Shown here: piece by piece, positions 54,848 to 64,000 of the stretch
How the letters are laid out: every line of letters starts with the position of its first letter
Numbering within the stretch: the stretch's first letter is position 1
Assembly: GCA_030762935.1 (NCBI GenBank)
Contig: CM060887.1
Coordinates: forward strand, 14,562,501-14,626,500
DNA from: Hymenopus coronatus
Taxonomy: Eukaryota > Arthropoda > Insecta > Mantodea > Hymenopodidae
Direction: 5' to 3'
DNA length: 64,000 bases
Position numbers and translations under genes: made by a program
The notes under the pieces: generated by a model
Database searches by the model: none
The model's input: only the letters and a program-made list of their open reading frames with translations
What the model was told of the DNA's origin: nothing

Positions 54848-55164
54848 CAATTCCATGTAAACGGTAGGTTGGAAGGGGGGGGAGGGAAGTTCTTGAAAAT
54901 CTTCGTGTCGCATTCTTGAAATATATCAGGCTAAAGCACCAAGTTTGGTATTTAACGTTCCTTTCGTTTTTTATTTGTGCTGTCCATAGACACACACATA
55001 TACACTCACACACAGACGGATCTTTTTCCCAAAATGCTTTTTTTTTTGGATTCAGGAGAATGCAAAACATGTATTTCCGGTGAAATCTCGATATCGAATT
55101 TTTGAGTGCAATACAATACCTCCTCTATACACTATGTATATAGTACGTGTAGAGAAAATAAAAA
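54848..55164 (+). mobile_element. TCH element, 3' part only
   Basis: TTCCATGTAAACGGTAGGTTGG to hairpin ACTATGTATATAGTACGTGTAGAG. The CA tract is at 54990-55015. 54681-54847 before it is unrecognised. Confidence 0.8.
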
Positions 55165-55682
55165 TATATGACATAAATTGTGTATTTTAACAAGATTTAC
55201 ATTCTCTATCAAATAAGTTTTTGTCTAACTCTTACTGTTTACTAGTTATGTAAAATTTGAGCAAAATTCATCCAGAATAAAGAGGTCTTCAGAAACTATT
55301 CCCAGAAAATTTGAGATATACATTTTATTTGCCATATAAATATCTTTCGCATAAGATATTTTAATCAAAATCGTTAAGAGTCATTTTTGAGAAAATCAAA
55401 TTTTCGAAAATCTTTCCATGTAAGCGGTAGTTTGGTGTGGAAGGATTTTCCTGAAAAACTTCGTGTGGCATCCTTGGAAGATACTATACTTATATACTAT
55501 ACTATATACTATACTTACTTTGGTATTTTGCAACTTTTCGCTTTTAAGTTATCGTGGACACACATAGACACGCTTGGAGCTTTTTCTAAAAATGATTTTC
55601 TTGGATACAGGGGACCCTATATCATATATTTCCGGTGAAATCTTGGTATCAAATTTTTGGGTGCAATGGAATATTTCTACGA
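55165..55682 (+). mobile_element. TCH element, middle and 3' side, no hairpin
   Basis: Starts ATGACATAAATTGTGTATTTT immediately after the previous copy's hairpin end. A short tandem duplication TACTATACTATA (55484-55510) lies in it. It ends CAAATTTTTGGGTGC. Confidence 0.78.
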
Positions 55683-56620
55683 TGTTGAGTCGTTAATATA
55701 TGGAAGCCAAGCGTTTTCATATCAACTGTTTATGTTTTGTTAATGGAAGGAAATTGATGCCATGTTGATTTATTGATTATATTGTAAAAGAAAAATTAAT
55801 TACTGAAAGTAATTAGCCTATAAGTGTTCTGTGAATATCAGAATACTGCATTTAATGTGTATTTTAAGTATAATTCATTTATGAACAGAACTAATTATTT
55901 AAACATTTTAACAATGATGATAATTGCATTGCTACGTGCATGAAAAAGGAAGCTATTCTTTCTAGTATACCGCATCCCCAAGCGTTGTATACACATATTC
56001 AAATATTCACTAAGCACAAATAGCTTATGAAATAAACATTATATGTACCAAAAGTAATTTATTTATAAATAAAAGGAAGTCTGTTCTATATACTTCCTTA
56101 AGGAATGTTTAATAAAGAGAAACGTGTAGAATAAGCTTTGAGCCTATATAAGAGCTGAATAGACGCTCAACTTTTGTCATTCCTTATTGGTCAGCCTTCA
56201 CCTGATCAACAATGCTCGGCACAAGGGTAGCGTCCTATGGGAACGCGTGCTGTTACCAGCTAGTGGAATGCGATCTTAATTTATCTGTGCCATCATACAG
56301 TGTTAATAATTATTGTATCCAGTGATATTGAAGAACATCTTACCAGTGTATCATTTACAAGTATTATATTACCTGTACTGGATTATCTCCCTCGCGGCCA
56401 CGATCCTGAGACGTAATAATTGCTATTAAGTGAGTAATACACAAAAGAATCTCAACTTCGCCATTGAATATAGTTAAAAGGATATGTCAAAACAAATATA
56501 ACAAGTGTTCGTATAATTCAATCTAAATATATTATCTGAATGGATTTTCTACTTAAAATCAGCGGAATTATAATCATAATAGTAATTTAAACAATTTTAT
56601 ATTTTTACTTTGATTTATGA
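55683..56620. other. Low-copy AT-rich spacer with the second copy of an 85-bp segment
   Basis: 56468-56560 repeats 28418-28498. About 56150-56420 is GC-richer (GCCTATATAAGAGCTGAATAG, CAACAATGCTCGG). The TATATAAGAG could be a TATA box, but no gene follows. Confidence 0.4.
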
Positions 56621-56951
56621 ATATATAATGCTGCACTATTTTATAAAAACCACTCATACTTATTCACTCTCAACTGTGAGGTTCATAATCATTTTACTAG
56701 AAGTATGAATGACATCCATATAGAAAAATATAAAACAACTAAATACTCAAAATCACCAAAGTGCCTCATAATTAAAATTGTCAATGCTCTCCCATATGAA
56801 ATTATTAAAATAGATATGTGTAAATTTAAAAGATCGCTACGTTCATTTTTACATGACAAAACTTTTTATTGTTTAAGTGAATTGTTTAATTAATGTACAT
56901 CTTATGACGAGTCTATCTGTACAGTGTGTGGCAACAGACAATAAATCTATC

Positions 56952-56987
<36 letters not shown>

Positions 56988-56992
56988 CAATA
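56621..56992 (+). pseudogene. LINE tail with (TAA)n end
   Basis: Plus 56621-56893 is open for 90 codons and reads HNHFTRSMND, KSPKCLIIKIVNALPYEI and FKRSLRSFLHDKTFYCLSEL. This is the conserved IKxxNxLPxxIK...FKxxLKxxLxxxxFYSxxEF ending of several non-LTR reverse transcriptases. A short UTR and (TAA)n at 56952-56992 follow. The 5' side is truncated, so it is non-functional. Confidence 0.68.
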
Positions 56993-57046
56993 GTAATGGT
57001 GTAACGAGCTAAGAAATATTGGTTCGCATTTTTAGATTTTGATACA

Positions 57047-57412
57047 TGTTTACTTTCTCTATACGTACTATGTACAGAGAAGGTATTGCATTCCACCTAA
57101 AAATTCAATACCAAAATTTCATCGGAAACACGCGTTTTAAAGTACCCTGTACCCAAATGGAATATTTTTACAAAAAACTCAGTGTGTGCTCCATGTGTCT
57201 ATGAACACGATAACTCAAAAACAAAAAGTCGGTAACATACCAAACTTGATACTTAAGTTTTATGTCTTCCAGGGGTGCGAAACATAGATTTTTAAAAAAA
57301 TCCTTCTCTATCAACTACCCTCTGTAATAATAATAAAAAAAAGAACCTCAATTAGCTCGCCGATGAATCTTTTTGTAATAATGTACATAATACATGAAGA
57401 GAAAGTAAAAAT
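57047..57412. mobile_element. TCH fragments, minus 3' part then plus 3' end
   Basis: 57047-57320 minus: hairpin with a shortened right arm (ACTATGTACAGAGAAGG), palindrome decayed, stopping at CAACTACCC. 57352-57412 plus: AATGTACATAATACATGAAGAGAAAGTAAAAA, a hairpin end. Confidence 0.7.
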
Positions 57413-57867
57413 GTGTGTAAAACGCCAAATTCGGTTGTTTTGTGCAGTAAACCGTTAGCAGCAAACAAGAATCTCGACGACCAAGTAACTTATCGCAACT
57501 AAGTTAAGGGTTCGGCTCGTTAACTTGACAAGTATGTTGTGATATATTTGCAGTAGTTACCTCCTTATTGCTACTTGAGTACGGTTCGTAAAGGAAATCA
57601 ATATCATAACGCTGTGCATTCCGAAATTGAAAACCTGAAGATTAATAAGGCTGCCGTTGCTTTTTACCCTCATTTCAGGGCCCAATACGTGTTGTAGTGG
57701 GGGAATCGATTGCAAGTGGAGCGTGTAAGTGTCACTTAACGACCTAATTAGTACGTTTTGGTGCGCGCACACTGAAACTGAATTCCGGGCATTATTCATG
57801 CATGCATACGGGTAAACGTGCAGCTAAACTGCGTCATAGCGTCGCTCTAAGGAAAAACATCTCATCC
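57413..57867. other. Low-copy spacer
   Basis: GC-richer than its neighbours. Nothing recognised. Confidence 0.4.
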
Positions 57868-58597
57868 ACACCATTTTCTCTACATCTCTGCAACAAACTG
57901 TTGTCAAAAAGACTGTTCTTCTATTTACTTCATGCTAATCAGTAAAACATTAGCAGAAATACTCTTATTACTCGCTTCCTTGTAAGTAGCGGCCAAATAA
58001 GGGAGTACCAAGGTTAAAGTGACAGTCAAAAGCTGGTTCCTATGTAATTAAAGTTCCTTTGTTTGTATGAACTGCAGTTGACAAATTCCTGTATTAGAAA
58101 AGTATAAGATTTTCATAGCAGAAAACAAAAACAAGGAACGTCTCAAAGACGATGAACTCCACGAAAAAAATGTATATAACATAAGCTGTGTGTTTTAACG
58201 TGCTCTACATTGTTTGTGTAGTAAGTTTTTGTCAATCTCTTACGGTTTAGCATTTATTCAAAATTCCGTAAAATTCACCCAGAATAAACTATTCTTCAGA
58301 GGCTATTCCCAGAAAATTCAAGATATACATTTTATTTGTCAGGTGAATGTCTTTAATATACTCGTATGATATTTTAATCAAAATCGTTACAGCCCTTTTT
58401 GAGAAAATCGAAATTTTCGAAAAAAGTTCCATGTAAAGGGTAGTTGGGGGTCGGGGATTTTTCTCAAAATCTTCGTGTCGCATCCCTGGAAGATATTAAA
58501 CTTAAATACCAAGTTTGGTATTTTACCGACTTTTCGTTTTTGAGTAATGTTGTAACACACACTTACACACACAGGCAGCTATGCACACGGACATGTT
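57868..58597 (+). mobile_element. TCH element, subfamily A, 3' end lost
   Basis: The TC-end stem-loop is decayed (ATCCACACCATTTTCTCTACA). The middle and the palindrome AAATACCAAGTTTGGTATTT are kept. It ends in the CA tract just before an opposite copy. Confidence 0.82.
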
Positions 58598-58600
58598 TAG

Positions 58601-59168
58601 AATTTTTACTTTCTCTACACGTACTATGTACATAGTGTATAGAGAATGTATTGTAATGCACTCAAAAATTCTATACCGAGATTTCACCGGAAATATAAGT
58701 TTTGAGACTCCCTTATACCAAAAAAAGCATTTTTAGAAAAATGTCCGTGTATGTGTGTTTGTGTGTATCTTTGGGCAGCAAAGCTCAAACACGAAAATAC
58801 CGTTAAAACCAAACTTTATATTTAAGTTTGGTATCTTCCAAGGATGCGACATGAAGATTTTCAAGAAAATACCCACACCCCCCAACTACCGTTTACATGG
58901 CACTTTTTTCTAAAATTTTTATTTTCTTAAAAATGGATAGCAATTTTGATTAAAATCGCTTATATTTAAGATATTTACTTGCCAAATAAAATGTATATCT
59001 TGAGAATTTTCTGGGAATAGTCTCAAAATACCTCTTTATTCCAGATGATTTTTATTGAGTTTTGCATAACTGGTAAACCATAAGAGATGGACAAAAACTT
59101 ACCACACAAAAGAATGTAGAGCACAGTAAAACACATAATTTGTGTAATATACTCTTTTTGGTGGAGTT
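58601..59168 (-). mobile_element. TCH element, subfamily A, left arm of a large palindrome
   Basis: Intact hairpin ACTATGTACATAGTGTATAGAG. It runs inward to CGTGGAGTTGA-type text (here GGTGGAGTTGATC) and stops there. Confidence 0.86.
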
Positions 59169-59671
59169 GATCAACTCCTCGAAAAAAATGGATATAAAAT
59201 AAATTGTGTGTTTTAATGTGCTCTACATTTTTTGTGAGGTAAGTTTTTGTCCATTTCTTACGGTTTGGCAGTTATGGAAAGTTCCTCCAGAATAAAATAG
59301 TCTTCAGAGGCTATTCCCAGAAAATTCAAGATATATTTTAATCAAAATCGTTTGAGCCATTTTTGAGAAAATTTCCGAAAGATGTTCCATACAAAGGGTA
59401 GTTGGGGGTGGTGGGATTTTCTTGTAAATCTTCGTGTCCAATCCTTGGAATATACCAAACTTAAATACCAAGTTTGGTATTTAACGGATTTTTCGTTTTT
59501 TAGCTATGCTGTCCACAGGCACACACGCACACACACGGACATTTTTCCAAAAATGTTTTTGTTTTTGGGTTCAGGGGGAATTTCCGGTGAAATTTCGGTA
59601 TCGAATTTTTGGGTGCAATTGAATACCTTCTCTATACACTATGTACATATTTCGTATAGAGAAAGTAAAAA
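59169..59671 (+). mobile_element. TCH element, subfamily A, right arm of a large palindrome
   Basis: Begins at TCAACTCCTCG, the reverse complement of the end of the left arm, and runs outward to hairpin ACTATGTACATATTTCGTATAGAG and AAAGTAAAAA. Confidence 0.86.
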
Positions 59672-60083
59672 TTTAACACGTGTATCATACACTATTTTTA
59701 GACAGTTGTCAATATTTATAGACATATTATAACTATAAATAGCTTGCTTTACCTATTTCATGGAGTTCATGCTTAACGGTGTGTGGTGTTGCCTTGGATA
59801 GCATCAGTGCTGATAACATGATGATTACTCGTACAGAACGAAAACAGTCTATATAACGAAGGCAGTGTAGCAGTTGTAATTTTGCTCTCTCCGCTGCTTG
59901 TATAATTGCGTTTGGTTCAGCAGATTCCATGTTCAAATCACTCACCATTTTATGCATCGATACGAGTTTTGGAGTCATAGCCTTCTTGAATGAGGCATAA
60001 ATGAAAGTTGGCTGCATTGGAGTGGTGTAATTTTATAACACCGAATGACAGAATTCTCTACTTTTAGCACTGGTAAAGAACCT
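59672..60083 (-). repeat. Low-copy segment with a dispersed 60-bp unit
   Basis: Minus 59733-60017 is a 95-codon open frame with no family I recognise. The part at 59946-59996 matches 21196-21253. A decayed exon of a gene family is possible but unproven. Confidence 0.35.
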
Positions 60084-60931
60084 ATTACTTTCTCTACACG
60101 TACTATGCATGCTATTGCATTCCATCCAAAAATGCGATACCGAGATTTCACTGGAAATAGACGTTTTAGGGTCCCCTGTAACCAAAAATAAAAAAAAGTA
60201 TTTTCATAAAAAGGTGCGTGTGTGTATGTGTGTGTGAACACGTAACTCAAAAACGAAAAGTCGGTAAAATATCAAAATTGGTATTTAAGTTTAGTATCTT
60301 CGAAGCATGCGACACGAAGATTTTGAGAAAAATCTCTCCACCCCAAACTACCTTTACATGGAAAACTCCAAAAATTTTAATTTTTTTAAAAAATCGCTTT
60401 AACGATTTTGATTAAAATACCGTATATTAAAAATATTTATATGACAATCAAAATGTATATCTTCAATTTTCTAGGAATTGCCTCTAAAGACCTCTTCATT
60501 CTGAATGAATTTTTCTGAATTTTGCGTAACTGGTAAACCGTAAGAGATAGATAAAAATTTACTACACAAAAAATGTAGATCACGCTAAAACGCACAATTT
60601 GTTTTATACTTTTTTTTTTGTGGAATTTTTCATTTCTGAGATATTCCTTGTTATTGATTTCAGCTTCAAAATACTTATGCTTTACTTATACGGAAATTTG
60701 TCTACTGCTGTACATACAAGCAAGGGAACTTCAGTCACATCGCAACCAGCTTTTGACTATCACTTTAACCTATAGTACTCCCTTATTTCGCTTCTATTTA
60801 CAAGGAAGCAAGTGATAAGATTATTCCTGCTAATTTTTTCTGCATTAGCATGAAGTAAATAGAAGCATAAGCTTTTTAACAATAATTTGTTGCAGGGAGG
60901 TAGAGAAAGTCATATGAATGGAACACATCAA
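60084..60931 (-). mobile_element. TCH element, subfamily A, complete but hairpin shortened
   Basis: ACTTTCTCTACACGTACTATGCATGC: the second arm is deleted. TG tract 60209-60235. TC end GAATGGAACACATCAAA. Confidence 0.86.
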
Positions 60932-60935
60932 ATTT

Positions 60936-61080
60936 TTTGTAATTGTTTCATTTATACAGACCCCTTTAATATCTAAGGTTATATTGGAGGCTTTGTATTA
61001 TAAAGAACTTGTTGTCTGTTGGTTCTTTACGTTCGGTTTAAATCGTTTTATTTTCCTCCAACACACACACGCACACACAC
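60936..61080 (-). mobile_element. SINE-C tail half
   Basis: TTTCATTTATACAGACCCCTTT, ATATCTAAGGTTATATTGGAGG and TTCTTTACGTTCGG, then a CA tract. The head is missing. Confidence 0.75.
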
Positions 61081-61085
61081 ACACA

Positions 61086-61202
61086 CACAGACGCGCACGC
61101 GCACACATCAGATAATTTTTTATTCACGAAGTCTAGAATCATATATTTTCAGTAAAATTTCGACATCGAATTTTTGTACATGTGGGCTAAAGAAAATAAA
61201 AA
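61086..61202 (+). mobile_element. TCH 3' relic
   Basis: GAAGTCTAGAATCATATATTTTCAG, then TTGTACATGTGGGCTAAAGAAAATAAAAA at the end. The palindrome's left arm is missing. Confidence 0.55.
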
Positions 61203-62022
61203 TTGCAGAATAAATGACATTTTCGAGAACAATACCATTAGGTCTTTGAAACATTAGAACGACTCGATTAAACATGTATCAGGAACAAACTTTACTCTTC
61301 TTTGTACAGCACGGTATATGGTGCGCATAAAATGCAGCAGAACGGATAACGCCATGAAGAAAAGGCGCACAAATTCCGCTTTATCCAAGTATCAGACGTG
61401 ACTTTAAAACCGGCCAAGTGCAACGCATGCGCATTATCGGAAAGGAACAAGTGACTACAATATTGCGGCAGTTGTTGTTTTTGTTATATTGTGATGTTCC
61501 CTTCGGCGCTAGGACCTCCATCGCCCCTCATAAATACTGTATCACCCCAGCCAGCACCGCGCGCGGCGCACTATCGGACGCCAGCAGTCCCACAAGATTT
61601 ATCGCGGGGCCATACCCCGAGCGTCGACCAGGGATTCTACCCGGTACAAATCCACGAGTGATGAACACATTAGCGCCCAGCAGTTGTCCTTTGGCTTAAA
61701 AGATTTGTTCCACCTCTCGTACAGAGATAGCGCGCCATTTCCACTTTCCAAAGCCATATACAATTCTTTTCAGCTATTAGACTGGCGCATTCATGTATGT
61801 TATCGCGTGTTTTCTAGCTAAATTACCTGCTTTTACTCTTGTGAAACATTTAAATCCCAAATTGCTGCTGGTGTATAAATTAGAAGCTATCTACTATTGC
61901 TCTACGGTGAAGGTAAAGCTTCGGTTCTGGAAAGAAATGACCTTTAGCTAACTCGAGAGAGTTGCATTACCATTTTGAGAAGGAAAGTTTTAGCTAATGT
62001 ATCGGTAAACTTTGACCAAAAA
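61203..62022. other. Low-copy spacer with a GC-rich island
   Basis: About 61490-61690 is GC-rich (GCACCGCGCGCGGCGCAC, CGCGGGGCCATACCCCGAGCG) in an AT-rich setting. Plus frame 61418-61699 is proline/alanine rich and unrecognised. No SINE head fits. It could be a CpG-rich regulatory or first-exon region, but this is speculation. Confidence 0.35.
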
Positions 62023-62995
62023 TCTGATGTGCTCCATTCACATGTCTTCCTCTACGATTATGTAACAAATGATTGTTAACAAACTTATTCTTCTATTTAC
62101 TTTATGCTAATCGAGTTAAACATTAGCAGAAACGGTCTTAATATTTGCTTCCCTGTAAGTAGGAGGGAAATAAGGGAATACGCCAGAATAAAATGTGTGT
62201 TTTAAAATGTGGTTGCTATGGCACTGAAATCCGTTTCTTTACATGGCCAGGAGTTCACAAGTTCCTATATGAGAAAAGTAAGTTTTTAAAACTGAAACAA
62301 ATAATAACGAATATCTCGAAAACGCTAAACTCAATGAAATAAATGTATATGACATGAATAGTGCGTTTTAAGGAGATCTGCATTTTTGGGTAGGAACTTT
62401 TCGTCTATTTCTTTCGGCTTAACAGTTATGCAAAATTAAAAAAAATATATAATAATCCAGAATAAAGAGGTATTGACTGCCTCCGTGGTCGAGTAGTTAA
62501 CGAGCTGACTTCTCACCCGCCGGTCCTGGGTTCGATTCCCGGCTGCGGCGGGGAATTCTTCTCTAGCCAGAATTATTCCCTATCCCCCACAGAGTCTGGA
62601 AGCTTGTATGTGTGTGTGTGTGTGAGTAAAACAAAATGATTTAAACCAACGTAAAAGAACCTACAGACAACGAGTTGTTTCAAGTGGAAAGCCCCCGATA
62701 TGACGTTAGATGTTAAAGGGGGCTATATAAATGAAACAAAACGAAAAAAATAAAAAATAAAGAGCTATTCAGAGCCAATGCCTAGAAACTGAAAATACAC
62801 ATTTAGTTTGACATAAAAATATCTTAAACATGAAGTATTTTAATCAAAATCGTTACAGCTATTTGAGAAAATCAACATTTTCGAAAAATGATTTATGTAA
62901 AGGGTAGTTGGGGTGGGGAAATTTTCTTGAAAATCTACGTGTTCTTGGATGATAATCAACTTAAATACCAAGTTTGGTTTTTTAGAGAAACTAAG
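62023..62995 (+). mobile_element. TCH element, B/A-like, split by SINE-C, 3' end lost
   Basis: TCTGATGTGCTCCATTCACATGTC start. B-type text CCAGGAGTTCACAAGTTCC. The copy continues after the SINE as AGAGCTATTCAGAGCC to AAATACCAAGTTTGG, then stops. Confidence 0.83.
62475..62755 (+). mobile_element. SINE-C copy, full-length, with target duplication
   Basis: Best-kept member: A box GTGGTCGAGTAGTTAACG, B box GGGTTCGATTCCC, CCCTATCCCCCACAGAGTC, and a tail hairpin of GCCCCC with GGGGGC. Flanked by AATAAAGAGGTATT (62461-62474) and AATAAAGAGCTATT (62756-62769), a 14-bp target duplication with one change. Confidence 0.93.
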
Positions 62996-63373
62996 TTTAT
63001 ATTTTGAAAAACCAAGAGCTTTTAAAGTAGAGTTGTGTTAATTTTATAAACTAACTAGGGCTTAATATAAATTTACGAGATGATAAATTTATCTGAAAAC
63101 TCATTTTCTGTAAATTTTAAATTTTTAAAAATACATCGTGTGGGGCATTTTTATGAGAGGAATGAATGTAGACACTGAAGTTTTTATTTAAGTAACCATG
63201 CAAATTAGGCTTTCAAATATGACAAAACCATAATTTACTGTGTGTAATACCTGCCATAAATACAGTGTCATAATATATAGCTTCAGTGTAATATAATCTA
63301 AGTTATATCACTCCTGGAATTTTAGAAATGCGGCTATGACACCCACATTGCTGCAGTTTATGTCATACATTAT
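62996..63373. other. Low-copy AT-rich spacer
   Basis: Nothing recognised. Confidence 0.4.
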
Positions 63374-63399
63374 CCCCCCTCTGTGGTGTAATGGTTACC
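63374..63399 (+). mobile_element. SINE-B head fragment
   Basis: CCCCTCTGTGGTGTAATGGTTACC is the acceptor and A-box part. It breaks off exactly where a TCH copy begins. Confidence 0.65.
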
Positions 63400-64000
63400 G
63401 TGTGCATACGGATAGAGAAGTATTGTATTCCACCCAAAAATTCGATACCGAGATTTCAACGGAAATACGTGTTTTAGGACCCCCTGAATAAAAAAAAATA
63501 TTTTCAGAAAAAGGTCCGTGTGTGTGTCTGTGAACACGATAACTCAAAAACGAAAAGTAGCTAAAATACTAAACTTCGTATTTAAGCTTTTCTTAAAAAT
63601 GGATCTAACGATTTTGATTAAAATATCGAGTGTTAAAGATCATGAATTTTCTGGGAATAGCTTCTAAAGACCTGTTTATTCTGGATGAATTTCACTTAAT
63701 TTGGCATAACTAGTAAACCGTAAGAGATAGACAAAAACTTACTGTACAAAAAATGTAGATCTTGCTAAAATACACAAGTTATGTCAATTACCCTTTTTTG
63801 TGGAGCTTAGCGTTTTCGAGGTATTCCTTGTTATTAGTTTCAGTTGTGAAGTACTTATACTTTTCTCAGACGGGAGTGTCCGTTTTTCTTTTGTTCTACT
63901 CCTGGCCAAGAAAAAAAGCAATTTGTAATTAGTATCGCATAACGACAGCTTTCAAAACATTTCACTTTCGGTTTAGCTTAGTGTATTCCCTTATTTTCTT
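63400..64000 (-). mobile_element. TCH element, subfamily C, runs off the window
   Basis: Only the right arm of the hairpin remains (GTGCATACGGATAGAGAAG). C-type blocks (CTTCTAAAGACCTGTTTATT, CAGACGGGAGTGTCCG) follow. About 100 bp with the TC end would lie beyond the edge. A deletion removes the CCCAACTACCC block. Confidence 0.88.

Noticed and set aside
59733..60017. Chemoreceptor exon
   Set aside because: Length and hydrophobic stretch are suggestive, but no receptor signature motif is present.
1..64000. Interspersed TCH units as a CRISPR-like or other spacer array
   Set aside because: Units are 800-900 bp, on both strands, diverged and nested with retroelements. The window is eukaryotic.

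Overview
This is a eukaryotic, most likely insect, intergenic window made almost entirely of mobile DNA. The evidence is the overall AT-rich composition, several tRNA-headed SINE families, Tc1/mariner transposase relics of arthropod type, Jockey-like and RTE-like LINE tails, long AT and CA microsatellites, and a heat-shock-type promoter. The order of insect cannot be read from the sequence. I found no intact host protein-coding gene. Nearly all open reading frames over 60 codons lie in repeats or are short unrecognised frames.

The dominant component is one non-autonomous repeat family, called here TCH (TC end plus hairpin end; the name is local to this report). Its pieces add up to roughly 32 kb, about half the window, in about 55 blocks on both strands. 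A full copy is about 800-900 bp. It starts with TCTGATGTGTTCC followed by a short stem-loop and ACTTTCTCTA. It carries a short internal palindrome and a CA/TG tract, and ends in a bulged palindrome of about 32 bp (core ACTATGTACATAGT) followed by TAGAGAAAGTAAAA. A TC start, subterminal inverted repeats, an internal microsatellite, a 3' stem-loop, head-to-tail arrays and placement in A/T runs resemble the non-autonomous Helentron/Helitron2 elements (HINE, DINE-1 type). That assignment is inference. Three sequence subfamilies are visible: A (commonest), B and C.

Layout. 0-6 kb: TCH copies, an inverted pair of SINE-A, and SINE-B. 6-7 kb: low-copy DNA. 7-10 kb: SINE-B, a TCH copy split by a Tc1/mariner-type relic, and a fold-back mariner relic. 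10-22 kb: TCH copies with nested SINEs B, C and D and a second TCH/Tc1-mariner composite at 18-19 kb. 22-27.6 kb: a mariner relic carrying only the DNA-binding part of its transposase, two copies of a terminal-inverted-repeat element, SINE-D with a target duplication, and a duplicated glycine-rich-like fragment. 28.5-32 kb: TCH copies running into a tandem array of about 203 bp units. 32-36.6 kb: TCH copies, one splitting a LINE tail. 36.6-37.3 kb: a low-copy block with heat-shock elements, a TATA box and an ATG-free leader but no coding region. 37.5-42 kb: SINE-F, an RTE-like LINE tail split by a TCH copy, SINEs C and D, and a Jockey-like LINE split by a second LINE with a 12-bp target duplication. 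42-64 kb: dense TCH copies, some in palindromic or tandem arrangement, a complete fold-back mariner derivative, several SINEs and one more LINE tail.

The insertions give a relative history. LINEs were hit by TCH copies, and TCH copies were in turn hit by SINEs B, C and D and by Tc1/mariner elements. TCH elements were therefore active over a long period alongside the others.
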